DNA of 64,000 nucleotides, taken from positions 1 to 64,000 of the forward strand of contig NZ_BOOC01000022.1 in NCBI RefSeq assembly GCF_016863035.1, read 5' to 3'. The notes under the pieces are model-generated. The model was not told the DNA's origin. It saw only the letters and a program-made list of their open reading frames with translations, and ran no database searches. Both the position numbers and the translations under genes were made by a program. Source of the DNA: Microbispora corallina (GTDB taxonomy: Bacteria; Actinomycetota; Actinomycetes; Streptosporangiales; Streptosporangiaceae). Below, piece after piece: positions 17,112 through 25,449 of the stretch; the first letter of the stretch is position 1; every line of letters starts with the position of its first letter.

Positions 17112-17713
17112 TCCGGGTGCTCCTGGCGGAGGACCAGGGCATGATGCGCGGCGCCCTCGCCCTGCTGCTGGGCCTGGAGGACGACATCGAGGTCGTCGCC
17201 CAGGTCGCCTCCGGCGACGAGATCGTGCCGGCCGCGCTCGACGCCCGGCCCGACGTCGCGCTGCTCGACATCGAGATGCCCGGCCGCAACGGGCTCGACG
17301 CCGCGGCGGAGTTGCGCCGGCGGGTGCCGTCGTGCCGGGTGCTGATCCTCACCACGTTCGGCAGGCCCGGCTACCTGCGCCGGGCGATGGAGGCGGGGGC
17401 CGACGGCTTCCTGGTGAAGGACGGGCCGGTCGAGGAGCTGGCCGGCGCGATCCGCCGGGTCCTGCGGGACGAGCGGGTCATCGACCCCGCCCTCGCCGCG
17501 GCCGCGCTCGGCACCGGGCCGAGCCCGCTCACCGACCGGGAGCGCGACGTGCTCGCCGCCGCCGCGGACGGCTCGACGATCGCCGACATCGCGGCCCGCC
17601 TCCACCTGTCGGAGAGCACGGTGCGCAACTACCTGTCGTCGTCCATCGGCAAGACCGGCACGCGCAACCGCATCGAGGCGGCCCGCCTGGCCCGCCACAA
17701 CGGCTGGCTCTGA
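17108..17713 (+). CDS. Response regulator, NarL/DesR type
   Basis: Predicted 201-residue regulator: receiver domain with D54 as phosphoacceptor (LLDIEMPGR) and K in LVKDG, and a LuxR-type HTH (LTDRERDVLAAAADG, then LHLSESTVRNYLSS). GTG 17108 overlaps the kinase stop as GTGA, implying translational coupling. It presumably activates the ABC operon it belongs to. Confidence 0.93.
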   Translation: MIRVLLAEDQGMMRGALALLLGLEDDIEVVAQVASGDEIVPAALDARPDVALLDIEMPGRNGLDAAAELRRRVPSCRVLILTTFGRPGYLRRAMEAGADGFLVKDGPVEELAGAIRRVLRDERVIDPALAAAALGTGPSPLTDRERDVLAAAADGSTIADIAARLHLSESTVRNYLSSSIGKTGTRNRIEAARLARHNGWL

Positions 17714-17735
17714 GCCCGGAACGGAAATCGGTTCG

Positions 17736-18059
17736 TCAGCCGCCACGTCGAGCCGCGCGCCGCGCGGTGAGGGCGTCGAGCAGGCCGGGGAACGTCTCGT
17801 CCATCTCGGCCCGGCGCAGGGCGTTCATCCGCGAGGTCCCGACGTAGTACTGCCGGATGAGGCCCGCCTCGCGCAGCACGGTGAAGTGGTGGGTGGCGGT
17901 GGACTTGCTCACCGGGATGTCGAAGCCGCCGCAGGCGATGTCCGCGCCGGCGGCGTCGAGCTGCGCCACGATGCTGCGGCGGACCGGGTCGACGAGGGCC
18001 TCCAGCACCGTCTGCAGGTCGAACTGCGACACGTCGGGGTGTGTCGGCGTGCGTGCCAT
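17736..18059 (-). CDS. ArsR family HTH regulator
   Basis: Predicted 107-residue winged-helix repressor. The recognition region is DIPVSKSTATHHFTVLREAG, and the end of the protein is basic. There is no paired-cysteine metal site; the single Cys in DIACGGFDIP suggests a non-metal or redox signal. It is divergent from a quinone oxidoreductase gene with an inverted repeat over a TTGACA -35, so it likely represses that gene and itself. Confidence 0.88.
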   Translation of the reverse strand: MARTPTHPDVSQFDLQTVLEALVDPVRRSIVAQLDAAGADIACGGFDIPVSKSTATHHFTVLREAGLIRQYYVGTSRMNALRRAEMDETFPGLLDALTARRAARRGG

Positions 18060-18082
18060 GCCCCAATGGTACGACGCTCATC

Positions 18083-18106
18083 GAAGTTTGACAGCGATCG
18101 AACTTC
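18083..18106. promoter_or_regulatory. ArsR operator over divergent promoter
   Basis: GAAGTT and AACTTC arms (18083-18088, 18101-18106) flank a 12-base spacer, the layout of many ArsR operators. A perfect TTGACA -35 (18088-18093) lies inside, with CACTGT (18112-18117) as a possible -10 at 18-base spacing for the oxidoreductase. Confidence 0.65.
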
Positions 18107-18150
18107 TGCGCCACTGTTGGTCCCGTTCCCATCGAGCGGAGGGCGGCGGC

Positions 18151-19149
18151 ATGGCGAGGACGGTGCGGTTCCACGAGATCGGCGGCCCCGAGGTGCTGCG
18201 CCTGGACGACCTGGACCCCGGCGAGCCGGGACCGGGCGAGGCGCGGATCCGGGTGGACGCGATCGGGGTCAACAGGGCGGAGGCGCTGTTCCGGAGCGAC
18301 CGGTACATCGAGCCGGTCAAGCGGCTGCCGGCGCGGCTCGGGACCGAGGCCGCCGGCGTGGTCGAGGCGGTCGGCTCGGGCGTGACCGGGGTGCGGGAGG
18401 GACAGGCGGTCAGCGTCGTACCGGCCTTCTCGCAGAACGAGTACGGCGTGTACGCGGAGCGGGCGATCGTGCCGGCGGCGGCCCTCCTGCCCCGCCCCGA
18501 AGGCGTGGACGCCGTGTCCGGCGCGGCCGTGTGGATGCCCTACCTGACCGCGTACGGCGCGATGGTCGAGGTCGGCGGGGTGCGGGCGGGCGACACCGTG
18601 GTCCTGAACGCCGCGTCGAGCAGCGTCGGCCTCGCCGCGATCCACACCGCCGTCCGCGCGGGAGCCACGCCCGTCGCCGTCACCCGGACCCGCGCCAAGA
18701 GCGCGCGGCTGCTGGAGGAGGGCGCGGCCGAGGTGATCGTCTCGGACGAGGAGGACGTGGCGGAGCGAGTGCTGGCGCTGACCGGCGGACGGGGCGCCGA
18801 GCAGGTCCTCGACGCCGTCGCCGGGCCCGGCGTGACGGAGTTGGGCCGGGCCGTCGCCCCCGGCGGGACGCTCGTCCTGTGGGGGGCGCAGAGCGGGCAG
18901 CCCACGCCGTACCCGGGGTTCGACCTGGGCATGCCCGCCCTGAACATCAGGACCTACACGGTGCTGGAGATCACCCGGGACCGGGAACGCCTGCGCCGGG
19001 CCGCGGCGTTCGTCTCCTCGGGGCTGCGGACCGGGGCCTTCCGCCCGGTGGTGGACCGCCTGTTCCCGCTGCAGGAGATCGTCGAGGCGCACCGGCACCT
19101 GGAGTCGAACACCCAGGTCGGCAAGATCGTGGTCACCGTGGCCCGCTGA
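18151..19149 (+). CDS. Zinc-independent quinone oxidoreductase family
   Basis: Predicted 332-residue medium-chain dehydrogenase/reductase of the NADPH:quinone oxidoreductase branch. A GroES-like N-terminal domain (GPEVLRLDDL, GVNRAEALF) precedes the Rossmann domain (VVLNAASSSVGLAAIH). The catalytic-zinc ligands of alcohol dehydrogenases are missing, as expected for this branch. CGGAGGG 7 bases before ATG 18151. Probably detoxifies quinones or enones under control of the divergent ArsR protein. Confidence 0.9.
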   Translation: MARTVRFHEIGGPEVLRLDDLDPGEPGPGEARIRVDAIGVNRAEALFRSDRYIEPVKRLPARLGTEAAGVVEAVGSGVTGVREGQAVSVVPAFSQNEYGVYAERAIVPAAALLPRPEGVDAVSGAAVWMPYLTAYGAMVEVGGVRAGDTVVLNAASSSVGLAAIHTAVRAGATPVAVTRTRAKSARLLEEGAAEVIVSDEEDVAERVLALTGGRGAEQVLDAVAGPGVTELGRAVAPGGTLVLWGAQSGQPTPYPGFDLGMPALNIRTYTVLEITRDRERLRRAAAFVSSGLRTGAFRPVVDRLFPLQEIVEAHRHLESNTQVGKIVVTVAR

Positions 19150-19161
19150 GGCGCGGCCGGC

Positions 19162-19605
19162 CTACTGGACGTCGAACTCGTTGCCCTCCGGGTCGGCCAT
19201 CGTCACGTGGTGGTCGCCCGGCTCCTCGACGGTCCACAGCACGGTGGCGCCGAGCCCCTTGAGCCGGTCCACCTCGGCGTCCCGGCGCTCGGGGCCGACG
19301 TGCAGGTCGACGTGCAGCCGGTTCTTGACGGTCTTGGGCTCGGGGACGCCCTGGAAGAGAATCCGCCGTCCGAGTCCGACGCCGCTGACGGGGTCGGCGG
19401 GGTCGTCCGGGTGCCGGACGGCCTGGAGGGTCCGGAACGCCGTCCGGTCGGGGGTGAGCGCGCTGCCGTCGATCGCTCCCTGGTCGAGGAGGCGCCTGAT
19501 GAGCGCGCTGTTGTCCTCCACCACGTAGCCCAGCGCCTCGGCCCAGAAGGCTGCCTGGCGGTGGGGGTCGGCGGCGTCCATGACGAGCTTCCATGCGATG
19601 GTCAT
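19162..19605 (-). CDS. Glyoxalase/VOC-like domain protein
   Basis: Predicted 147-residue protein with two beta-alpha-beta-beta-beta modules of the vicinal oxygen chelate fold (WKLVMDAADPHRQAAFWAEA, and the terminal HHVTMADPEGNEFDVQ typical of Glyoxalase_6). Enzymatic or antibiotic-binding role unknown. Its ATG is the first codon of the transcript predicted from TATAAG (minus strand, 19613-19618), so it is leaderless. It is divergent from the CGNR regulator through a shared palindrome. Confidence 0.87.
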   Translation of the reverse strand: MTIAWKLVMDAADPHRQAAFWAEALGYVVEDNSALIRRLLDQGAIDGSALTPDRTAFRTLQAVRHPDDPADPVSGVGLGRRILFQGVPEPKTVKNRLHVDLHVGPERRDAEVDRLKGLGATVLWTVEEPGDHHVTMADPEGNEFDVQ

Positions 19606-19629
19606 GTAACTACTTATACTAGTTACATG
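19603..19629. promoter_or_regulatory. Symmetric divergent leaderless promoter/operator
   Basis: A 27-bp palindrome with perfect 10-base arms (CATGTAACTA and TAGTTACATG) around CTTATAC spans the whole gap between two divergent genes, and its outer bases are the two start codons. The centre gives overlapping -10 boxes, TATACT (19615-19620, plus) and TATAAG (19618-19613, minus), each 6-7 bases from its ATG. Confidence 0.8.
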
Positions 19630-20199
19630 CCTGTGACGCTACGCGGTTCTGACGGCGTCTCCTACCGTTTCGACCCGGGGGCCCTCTGCCTGGAGTTCGT
19701 GACCACGGGGGGATCCGTGGTGTACCCGCGCTACGAGTTGCTCCATGAGCCGGCCGACCTCAGCCGGTGGACGGCGGAGTCCCGGCTGGGCCTGGACCGG
19801 GTCGAGACGACCCCCGAGCAGCTCGGCAGGGCCAAGGCCCTGCGCGCGGCCCTGTGGAGGATGGCCGCCGACAGGGCGAACGGCCGCGCGACGGCGCCCG
19901 CCGACGTCGCGGCGGTCAACGAGGCGGCGCGGCTGCCGCCGCCCGTGCCGGAGATGGACGAGGACGGCCGGACGGCGCGGCTCGCCCCGGCGACCGGCGA
20001 CCAGGTCGTCTCGGCCATCGCCCGCGACGCGATCGACCTGTTCACCGGCCCGTACGCCGACCGGATGCGCGAGTGCGCGGGGTACGGCTGCCACCTGCTC
20101 TTCGTGGACACCTCGCGCCCGGGGAGGCGCCGGTGGTGCTCGATGGAGCGGTGCGGCAACCGCGACAAGGTCCGCCGCCATCGTGCCCAGTCCCGCTGA
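19627..20199 (+). CDS. CGNR zinc-finger regulator (ABATE domain)
   Basis: Predicted 190-residue protein. An N-terminal ABATE-like domain (about residues 10-130) is followed by the CGNR treble-clef zinc finger, with cysteines beginning at C150 and the hallmark C176-G-N-R179. Such proteins are putative DNA-binding regulators common in actinobacteria. Leaderless ATG inside the shared palindrome implies autoregulation and control of the glyoxalase-like gene. Confidence 0.88.
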   Translation: MPVTLRGSDGVSYRFDPGALCLEFVTTGGSVVYPRYELLHEPADLSRWTAESRLGLDRVETTPEQLGRAKALRAALWRMAADRANGRATAPADVAAVNEAARLPPPVPEMDEDGRTARLAPATGDQVVSAIARDAIDLFTGPYADRMRECAGYGCHLLFVDTSRPGRRRWCSMERCGNRDKVRRHRAQSR

Positions 20200-20246
20200 C
20201 CACCACACCCCCACCTCAAGCGGTGCCGCCGCAGCGCGCCGGGCGC

Positions 20247-20819
20247 TCAGACGTGCTCCATGACGACGACGGCGGCGGTGCCGGCGGCGAGGGCCTGGAA
20301 GACGTGCGGCCCGTCGCCCGGGTAGACCACGTAGTCGCCCGGCCCGAGCTCGACCGGCTCCCCCGCCGGCCCGGCCAGGGCCCGCCCGGCGCCGAGCACG
20401 ACGTGCTCGACGGTGCCCGGCATGTGCGGCTCGGAGACCCGGGGTTCGCCCGGCTCCGCCTCGATCCGGTAGATGTCCCTGCGGGCCGACGGCGGGCAGG
20501 AGGCCAGCAGCGTGGCCGCGTAGTCGGAGCGCTCGGAATACGTCGCCGGGCCCTCCCCCGCCCGGATCACCCGCACACTGGGGCGCGGCGGGTCGACGAG
20601 CCGGCTGAACGGCACGCCGAGCGCGACCCCCAGCGCCCACAGCGTCTCCACGCTCGGGTTGCCGGAGCCCGACTCCAGCTGCGACAGCGTGGACTTGGCG
20701 ATGCCCGCCCGCCTGGCCAGCTCTGTCAGGGACATGCCCGCGCGCTCCCGCTCTCGCCGGAGAGACGCGGCGATGACCCCGATCAAGCCCGGACTGCCGC
20801 TCTGCACGGTTCGCTCCAC
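20247..20819 (-). CDS. XRE-family regulator with C-terminal cupin
   Basis: Predicted 190-residue regulator: HTH_3 domain (LTELARRAGIAKSTLSQLESG, about residues 31-51) then a cupin_2 sensor domain (PHMPGTVEHVVLGAGR, ELGPGDYVVYPGDGPHVF). Proteins of this design often control amino-acid or polyamine genes. GTG 20819 start. It is divergent from azlC, and two identical inverted repeats flank the azlC promoter, so it very likely regulates azlCD. Confidence 0.9.
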   Translation of the reverse strand: MERTVQSGSPGLIGVIAASLRRERERAGMSLTELARRAGIAKSTLSQLESGSGNPSVETLWALGVALGVPFSRLVDPPRPSVRVIRAGEGPATYSERSDYAATLLASCPPSARRDIYRIEAEPGEPRVSEPHMPGTVEHVVLGAGRALAGPAGEPVELGPGDYVVYPGDGPHVFQALAAGTAAVVVMEHV

Positions 20820-20829
20820 ACTGTCATTC

Positions 20830-20893
20830 GTTCGGTTTGACGAACACCGTCATCGATGTTCACTATAAGGGACATGCGTTCGTTCTGGCGAAC
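20830..20893. promoter_or_regulatory. Twin GTTCG-N6-CGAAC operators flanking azlC promoter
   Basis: GTTCG-N6-CGAAC occurs at 20830-20845 and again at 20878-20893, centres 48 bp apart. The first overlaps a TTGACG -35 (20837-20842); CACTAT (20861-20866) is the -10; the second lies just inside azlC. The arrangement suits repression by looping or road-block by the XRE-cupin protein. Confidence 0.75.
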
Positions 20894-21596
20894 CCTCGGT
20901 CCCGGCACGCTGCGCGACATCGCCCTGGTCTGCGCAGCGGACGCCATCGTCGGCGCCTCGTTCGGCGCGATCGCGGTCTCGGGCGGCCTCGACCCCTGGG
21001 TGCCGGTCGCCATGTCCCTGCTGGTCTTCGCGGGCGGCGCGCAGTTCGCCGCCGTCGGCGTCGTGCTCGCCGGGGGCGGCCCCGCGGCGGCCGTCGCCGC
21101 CGGCCTCGTGCTGAACGCCCGTCTCCTGCCGTTCGGCTTCGCCGTCGCCGACGCCCTGGGGAGCCGGTGGTGGACCCGGCTGCCGGGTGCTCACCTGATC
21201 ATGGACGAGGCCGTCGCCTTCGCGATGCGCCACGACGACCCGCGGCGGCGCAGGGACGTGTTCTGGACCTGCGGCCTCGCGCTGTTCGCCTGCTGGAACG
21301 CGGGCGTCGCCGCCGGGGTGGCGGCCGGGCGGGCGATCGGCGACACCGGCGCGCTCGGCCTCGACGCGGCCTTCCCCACCGTGCTGCTGGCGCTGGTGCT
21401 GCCCTCGCTGGCCTCCCCCGGCGTCCGCCGCGCCGCCCTGACCGGCGCGGGCGTCGCCGTGGCGGCCACGCCGTTCCTCCCGGCGGGGCTGCCCGTGCTG
21501 CTCGCGCCGGCCGGGCTGCTGGCCGCCGCGCGGCGGCGCCGGCGCACGATGCCGGGAGACGCGACGCCGGGAGACGCGACGCCGGAGGAGACGTGA
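20874..21596 (+). CDS. azlC: AzlC-family branched-chain amino acid exporter subunit
   Basis: Predicted 240-residue membrane protein with several hydrophobic helices and the AzlC look (DAIVGASFGAIAVSGG, FAGGAQFAAVGVVLAGG, NARLLPFG). AzlC and AzlD together export branched-chain amino acids or analogues. ATG 20874 coincides with the transcript start predicted from CACTAT, so it is leaderless; an in-frame ATG at 20856 precedes that -10 and is rejected. The C terminus carries a short PGDAT repeat from a 15-bp tandem duplication. Confidence 0.88.
   Translation: MRSFWRTLGPGTLRDIALVCAADAIVGASFGAIAVSGGLDPWVPVAMSLLVFAGGAQFAAVGVVLAGGGPAAAVAAGLVLNARLLPFGFAVADALGSRWWTRLPGAHLIMDEAVAFAMRHDDPRRRRDVFWTCGLALFACWNAGVAAGVAAGRAIGDTGALGLDAAFPTVLLALVLPSLASPGVRRAALTGAGVAVAATPFLPAGLPVLLAPAGLLAAARRRRRTMPGDATPGDATPEET
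21551..21592 (+). repeat. 15-bp tandem repeat at azlC 3' end
   Basis: GCCGGGAGACGCGAC is present twice (21551-21565, 21566-21580) and a third, diverged copy follows. It encodes the PGDAT repeats and also supplies the GGAGGAG ribosome site of azlD. Confidence 0.8.
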
Positions 21597-21904
21597 TGCC
21601 GCCCCTCGCCGTCGTCCTGCTCGCGGCCGGGACCTACGCGTTCCGGCTGGCCGGGCCGCTGCTCGGGGACCGGCTCCGTCTGCCCGATCCGCTGCGGCGC
21701 CTGCTGTCCGACGCCGCGGCCGTGCTGCTCGTGGCCCTGGTGGCCGTGGCCGCGCTCACCGACGGGCACGGCTTCGCCGGGTGGGCCCGGCCGGCCGGCG
21801 TGCTGGTCGGCGGGGCGCTCGCCCTGCGGCGGGCGCCGTTCCCCCTGGTGGTCGTCGCGGCCGCGGCCACCACCGCTGTGCTCCGCCTGATCGGGCTGCC
21901 CTGA
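21596..21904 (+). CDS. azlD: AzlD-family transporter subunit
   Basis: Predicted 102-residue hydrophobic protein with about four helices and the AzlD motif TYAFRLAGPLL near the N terminus. ATG 21596 overlaps the azlC stop by one base (TGATG), with GGAGGAG upstream, so the two subunits are translationally coupled. Confidence 0.87.
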   Translation: MPPLAVVLLAAGTYAFRLAGPLLGDRLRLPDPLRRLLSDAAAVLLVALVAVAALTDGHGFAGWARPAGVLVGGALALRRAPFPLVVVAAAATTAVLRLIGLP

Positions 21905-21918
21905 CGCGGTCCGGGGGC

Positions 21919-22734
21919 TCAGGGCTCGACGGCGGCGTAGAAGCCCGCGTCGAACGTGACCTTGGCCAGGGCCCGCTGCCCGTCGGCGTTCGGGTGGAAG
22001 TAGTCCCACGGGCTGAGCAGCTTCAGCGTGAAGGGGTAGCCGAAGACCGCTCCCCCGTCGTACCTGCAGGTGGGACCGTACGCGGCGCAGGCCTGCCTGA
22101 GCTCGTCGTTGTAGGCCATCACCCGCTCGCGCACCGCGTCGCGCCGGGCCACGTCCTTCTTGGCCGTGGAGGTGGGGCCCGCCAGCATCGACTGGCAGAT
22201 GCGGCCGACCGCCCAGAACGCGCGGGCCCAGGCGTTGTCCTTGCCCACCCGCCACAGCCGCTTCAGGTCGGGGATGCTGGCGACGAAGACCTGGGCCCCT
22301 GAGGGCTTGAGGACGTTCAGGGCCTCGTCGATCCGGCGGCGGTAGACGGACACGGGGGTCATGTCCCTCTCGGAGCCCATGCAGGCGTCCTGCGCGCCGA
22401 TCAGGATCGTCACGTACTGCGCCCCGCTCCGGACGGCCTGCCGCGCCTGGCCCGCCAGGTCGGCGCTGGTGGAGCCGGGAACGGCGAAGTTCAGGTTGTG
22501 GCCCTTGATCGCCGGGGCGAGGGACAGCAGCCGGAGGTAGTGGCTGTTCACCGAGGGATGGTCCCCGGCCGACCACGAGCGCGAGGTGCACGCGACGTAC
22601 CAGCCGCAGGCGTTGAAGCCCGCGCTGATCGAGTCGCCGAGCGCGGCCATGACGGCGGGCGTCGTACGGGCGTGGGCAGTGCCGGGCGCGAGCAGGACCC
22701 CCGCGACCAGGACTGGCGTGATCTTCTTGATCAT
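21919..22734 (-). CDS. Secreted SGNH-family lipase/esterase
   Basis: Predicted 271-residue exported hydrolase. A signal peptide (residues 1-22, cleavage after AHA) is followed by block I with nucleophile S35 (ALGDSIS), the Gly and Asn blocks (VPGSTSADLAG, LIGAQDACMG; the usual Asn is not obvious) and the C-terminal DXXH-type motif WDYFHPNADG. Several Cys residues suggest disulfides. ATG 22734 has GGAGGTG upstream. Similar to Streptomyces secreted SGNH lipases. Convergent with azlD. Confidence 0.85.
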   Translation of the reverse strand: MIKKITPVLVAGVLLAPGTAHARTTPAVMAALGDSISAGFNACGWYVACTSRSWSAGDHPSVNSHYLRLLSLAPAIKGHNLNFAVPGSTSADLAGQARQAVRSGAQYVTILIGAQDACMGSERDMTPVSVYRRRIDEALNVLKPSGAQVFVASIPDLKRLWRVGKDNAWARAFWAVGRICQSMLAGPTSTAKKDVARRDAVRERVMAYNDELRQACAAYGPTCRYDGGAVFGYPFTLKLLSPWDYFHPNADGQRALAKVTFDAGFYAAVEP

Positions 22735-22904
22735 GGACACCTCCGGGAGATCAAAGGTAGAGATCACGTGGAGGTGTGCTCTATCGCCCACAGGGAAGGT
22801 GGACCTTCCATGACCAAGTTCCTATCGCCGCTTGACACCGGGACTTCCGGCCTCCGAGGGGGGCTGCGGTCGAACACGTTCAGATCGTGCGTAGAGTGAT
22901 TCGG

Positions 22905-24128
22905 GTGAGTGTCGCCCTAATCCGCCCCCTCGCGGTACGCACGGTCGCGGTGAGCGACCCCCACGATCTCCTCGCGCGCCTGCCCGACGCCGCCCCCTAC
23001 GCCTGGGTCCGGCATGGCGAGGGCCTGGTGGGCTGGGGGGAGGCGGCCCGCGCCGTCGTGCCGCCCGGTCCTGGCCGCTTCGAGTGGGCCCGCGGCTGGC
23101 TGTCCTCCCTGTTCGAGGGCGCGCACATCGACGACGAGGTCGGGATGCCGGGCTCCGGGCCGGTCGCGCTCGGCTCGTTCACCTTCGACGCGGACACGCC
23201 CGGCTCGACCCTGGTCGTCCCCCGGGTGGTGCTCGCCCGCCGCGGAGGCCGGGCCTGGCTCACCACCGTCGGCGACGACCGGCTCACGCTGGCGACCCCG
23301 CCCGTGCCCCCCGGCCGCATCCGGTACGGCGACGGCTCCTTAACGGCCCCCGAGTGGGAGCACCGGGTCGCCCGCGCGGTCCGGCGGATCCGGGACGGCG
23401 CGCTGGACAAGGTCGTGCTGGCCCGGGACCTGACCGCGGTCGCCGACCGCCACATCGACCCCCGCGTTCTGCTCGCCCGCCTGGCCGACCGCTACCCGGA
23501 GTGCTACACCTTCTCGGTCGGCGGCCTCGTCGGCGCCACCCCCGAACTGCTGGTCCGGCACACCGGCCAGTCGATCGAGTCGCTGGTCCTCGCCGGCACG
23601 GCGGCGCGCGGCGCGGACGCCTCCGAGGACGCCGCCCGCGGGATGGCCCTGTTCGCCTCCGAGAAGGACCGCCACGAGCACGCCTGCGCCGTCGCCTCCG
23701 TCCGGGAGGCCCTCACGCCCCTGTGCGCCGACCTCGACGTGCCCGACCATCCCGAGCTGCTCGTGCTGCCCAACGTGCAGCACCTCGCCAGCCGCGTGAC
23801 CGGCCGCCTGTCGGACGGGGCGTCCGTGCTCGACGTGGTCGCCGCCATGCACCCCACGGCCGCCGTCGGCGGCACGCCCACCGGCACGGCCCTGGCCGTC
23901 ATCCGCGAGCTGGAGGGCATGGACCGGGGCGGCTACGCCGGCCCCGTCGGCTGGATCGACGCCCGCGGCGACGGCGAGTGGGGCATCGCGCTGCGCTGCG
24001 CGTACGTGTCCGGCGACCGGGCCCGGCTGTTCGCGGGCTGCGGCATCATGGCCGAGTCCGACCCGGCGGCGGAGCTCGCCGAGGCGCAGGCCAAGCTCCG
24101 CGCCATGCAGTACGCCCTGGAGGGCTGA
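22905..24128 (+). CDS. menF: Isochorismate synthase (MenF type)
   Basis: Predicted 407-residue chorismate-using enzyme making isochorismate, the first committed step of menaquinone synthesis. The C-terminal chorismate-binding domain has LDKVVLARDL, ATPELLVR, AGTAARG, EKDRHEH and the HPTAAVGGTPTG block of the family. A TAGAGT -10 box (22892-22897) predicts a transcript starting at GTG 22905 (leaderless); the GTG at 22887 lies upstream of that. The other men genes sit 15 kb away at 37.7-41.5 kb. A siderophore role is unlikely given the context. Confidence 0.9.
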   Translation: MSVALIRPLAVRTVAVSDPHDLLARLPDAAPYAWVRHGEGLVGWGEAARAVVPPGPGRFEWARGWLSSLFEGAHIDDEVGMPGSGPVALGSFTFDADTPGSTLVVPRVVLARRGGRAWLTTVGDDRLTLATPPVPPGRIRYGDGSLTAPEWEHRVARAVRRIRDGALDKVVLARDLTAVADRHIDPRVLLARLADRYPECYTFSVGGLVGATPELLVRHTGQSIESLVLAGTAARGADASEDAARGMALFASEKDRHEHACAVASVREALTPLCADLDVPDHPELLVLPNVQHLASRVTGRLSDGASVLDVVAAMHPTAAVGGTPTGTALAVIRELEGMDRGGYAGPVGWIDARGDGEWGIALRCAYVSGDRARLFAGCGIMAESDPAAELAEAQAKLRAMQYALEG

Positions 24129-24160
24129 CCTCCGGCGGCCGCGCGCCTCCCCAGCTCCGG

Positions 24161-25372
24161 CTACCCACAGGTCCTCCTGTCAGGAGCGCAGAGCTCGACC
24201 TCCGGGTAGCGCGGCGAGCGCCGGTCCAGGATGGTTTGCGGCTCGTGACGCAGGTGAAGGTCGAGGAAGGCCCGGACGTACACGCGGGTGATCTCGAGTG
24301 ACCGGGACGCGGACAGGCCGCCCGGGAGGGCGATGCCCAGAGGACCCGCGAGGAGCGGCACATCGGTGAAGGACTGATGGTCCGCGCCGGGCAGCGCGAT
24401 CCAGCGCTTCCATCCGGTCAGGAGTCTCCAGTCACGGTCCCACGAGTTGTCGCGACCTCCGGGCACGTGGCCCGCCGAGCCCATGAACAGGAACGGCCGT
24501 GACAGCTCCTTCGGGATACGGGCGTACGTCGTGCCGTCCATGTCGATCCCGGCGCGCACCCGGTGGTCCTTCAGCATGGCCGCGACGGCGGCGGCCCCAC
24601 CGATGGAATGCCCGACCATCGCGATCTCGGACGGGTCGATCAGGGAGGAACCCTCCCACTTCGCGTCCGGTCCGGTCAGCCGGTCGAGCACGAAGGAGAC
24701 GTCGGCCGCCCGGACTCCGGCCACTTTCGCCCCGAAGCCGGGGTCGGAGTCGGAGTCGCACGCGACGCACTCGGCGATCCGCCCATCGGGGAAGGTTGTC
24801 GCGTAGTTCTCATACGTGTGGTCGACGCCGGCCACCACATACCCCCGGCTGGCCAGTTCCTCAGCAAGGGCGGTCAGAGTGCTCCGGGGCATGGTGAACC
24901 CGGGAGAGAGCACCACCAGGGGCAGAGCCCTCTTGCGCCCCGCCGGTCTCGCGTCGCTGAAGGCGTTGGTGCGCGTCCTGCTCAGCATGTCGTACGGCAC
25001 ACCGGTCACCCTCTTGCCCTTCAGGGTGAGCTCCGACTCCTTCGCGGTCATGTAGGGCGCCCGCCGCCCTTCACGCGCCCGGGCCGGGTACCACAGGGTG
25101 ACCATGAGCTCCCGGGCCTTCAATTCGGGCACCCACGGATCGGAACGGGAGGTGTCCGTCAGATGCAGGGCTGTGGTGCCGACCGGATGCGGCCCGGTGG
25201 GTGCGGGCAGGATCGGGGTGCCCGTGGGCGCGGCCGACGGACTGGTGGACGCGGCGGCCTCCGACCTGGGAGGGGTGGGCGCGTAGCAGGCGGCCGCAGC
25301 CAGGACGGCCAGCCCGGCGGCGGCCGCCAGGCAGGCACGCCGGATCGGCTTCGGTTCGATGGCATGACTCAT
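24161..25372 (-). CDS. PAF-acetylhydrolase-like lipoprotein
   Basis: Predicted 403-residue alpha/beta hydrolase of the PAF-AH type II group. N-terminal signal with a lipobox-like LAAAAC, then a Ser/Thr/Pro linker; the nucleophile is Ser in MVGHSIGGAAA and the catalytic His is in LPGADHQSFTD. It probably sits on the outer face of the membrane and cleaves short or oxidised acyl esters. It is the last of five same-strand genes behind a YtrA-type regulator, 77 bases after the S41 peptidase gene. Confidence 0.85.
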   Translation of the reverse strand: MSHAIEPKPIRRACLAAAAGLAVLAAAACYAPTPPRSEAAASTSPSAAPTGTPILPAPTGPHPVGTTALHLTDTSRSDPWVPELKARELMVTLWYPARAREGRRAPYMTAKESELTLKGKRVTGVPYDMLSRTRTNAFSDARPAGRKRALPLVVLSPGFTMPRSTLTALAEELASRGYVVAGVDHTYENYATTFPDGRIAECVACDSDSDPGFGAKVAGVRAADVSFVLDRLTGPDAKWEGSSLIDPSEIAMVGHSIGGAAAVAAMLKDHRVRAGIDMDGTTYARIPKELSRPFLFMGSAGHVPGGRDNSWDRDWRLLTGWKRWIALPGADHQSFTDVPLLAGPLGIALPGGLSASRSLEITRVYVRAFLDLHLRHEPQTILDRRSPRYPEVELCAPDRRTCG

Positions 25373-25449
25373 GGAGGTGTCCGCCCTTCCGGCTGGGACG
25401 ACCTGATGTCAGGGGGTGTGGTCCACGTGGCGGCCTCCGCCACGGTTCG

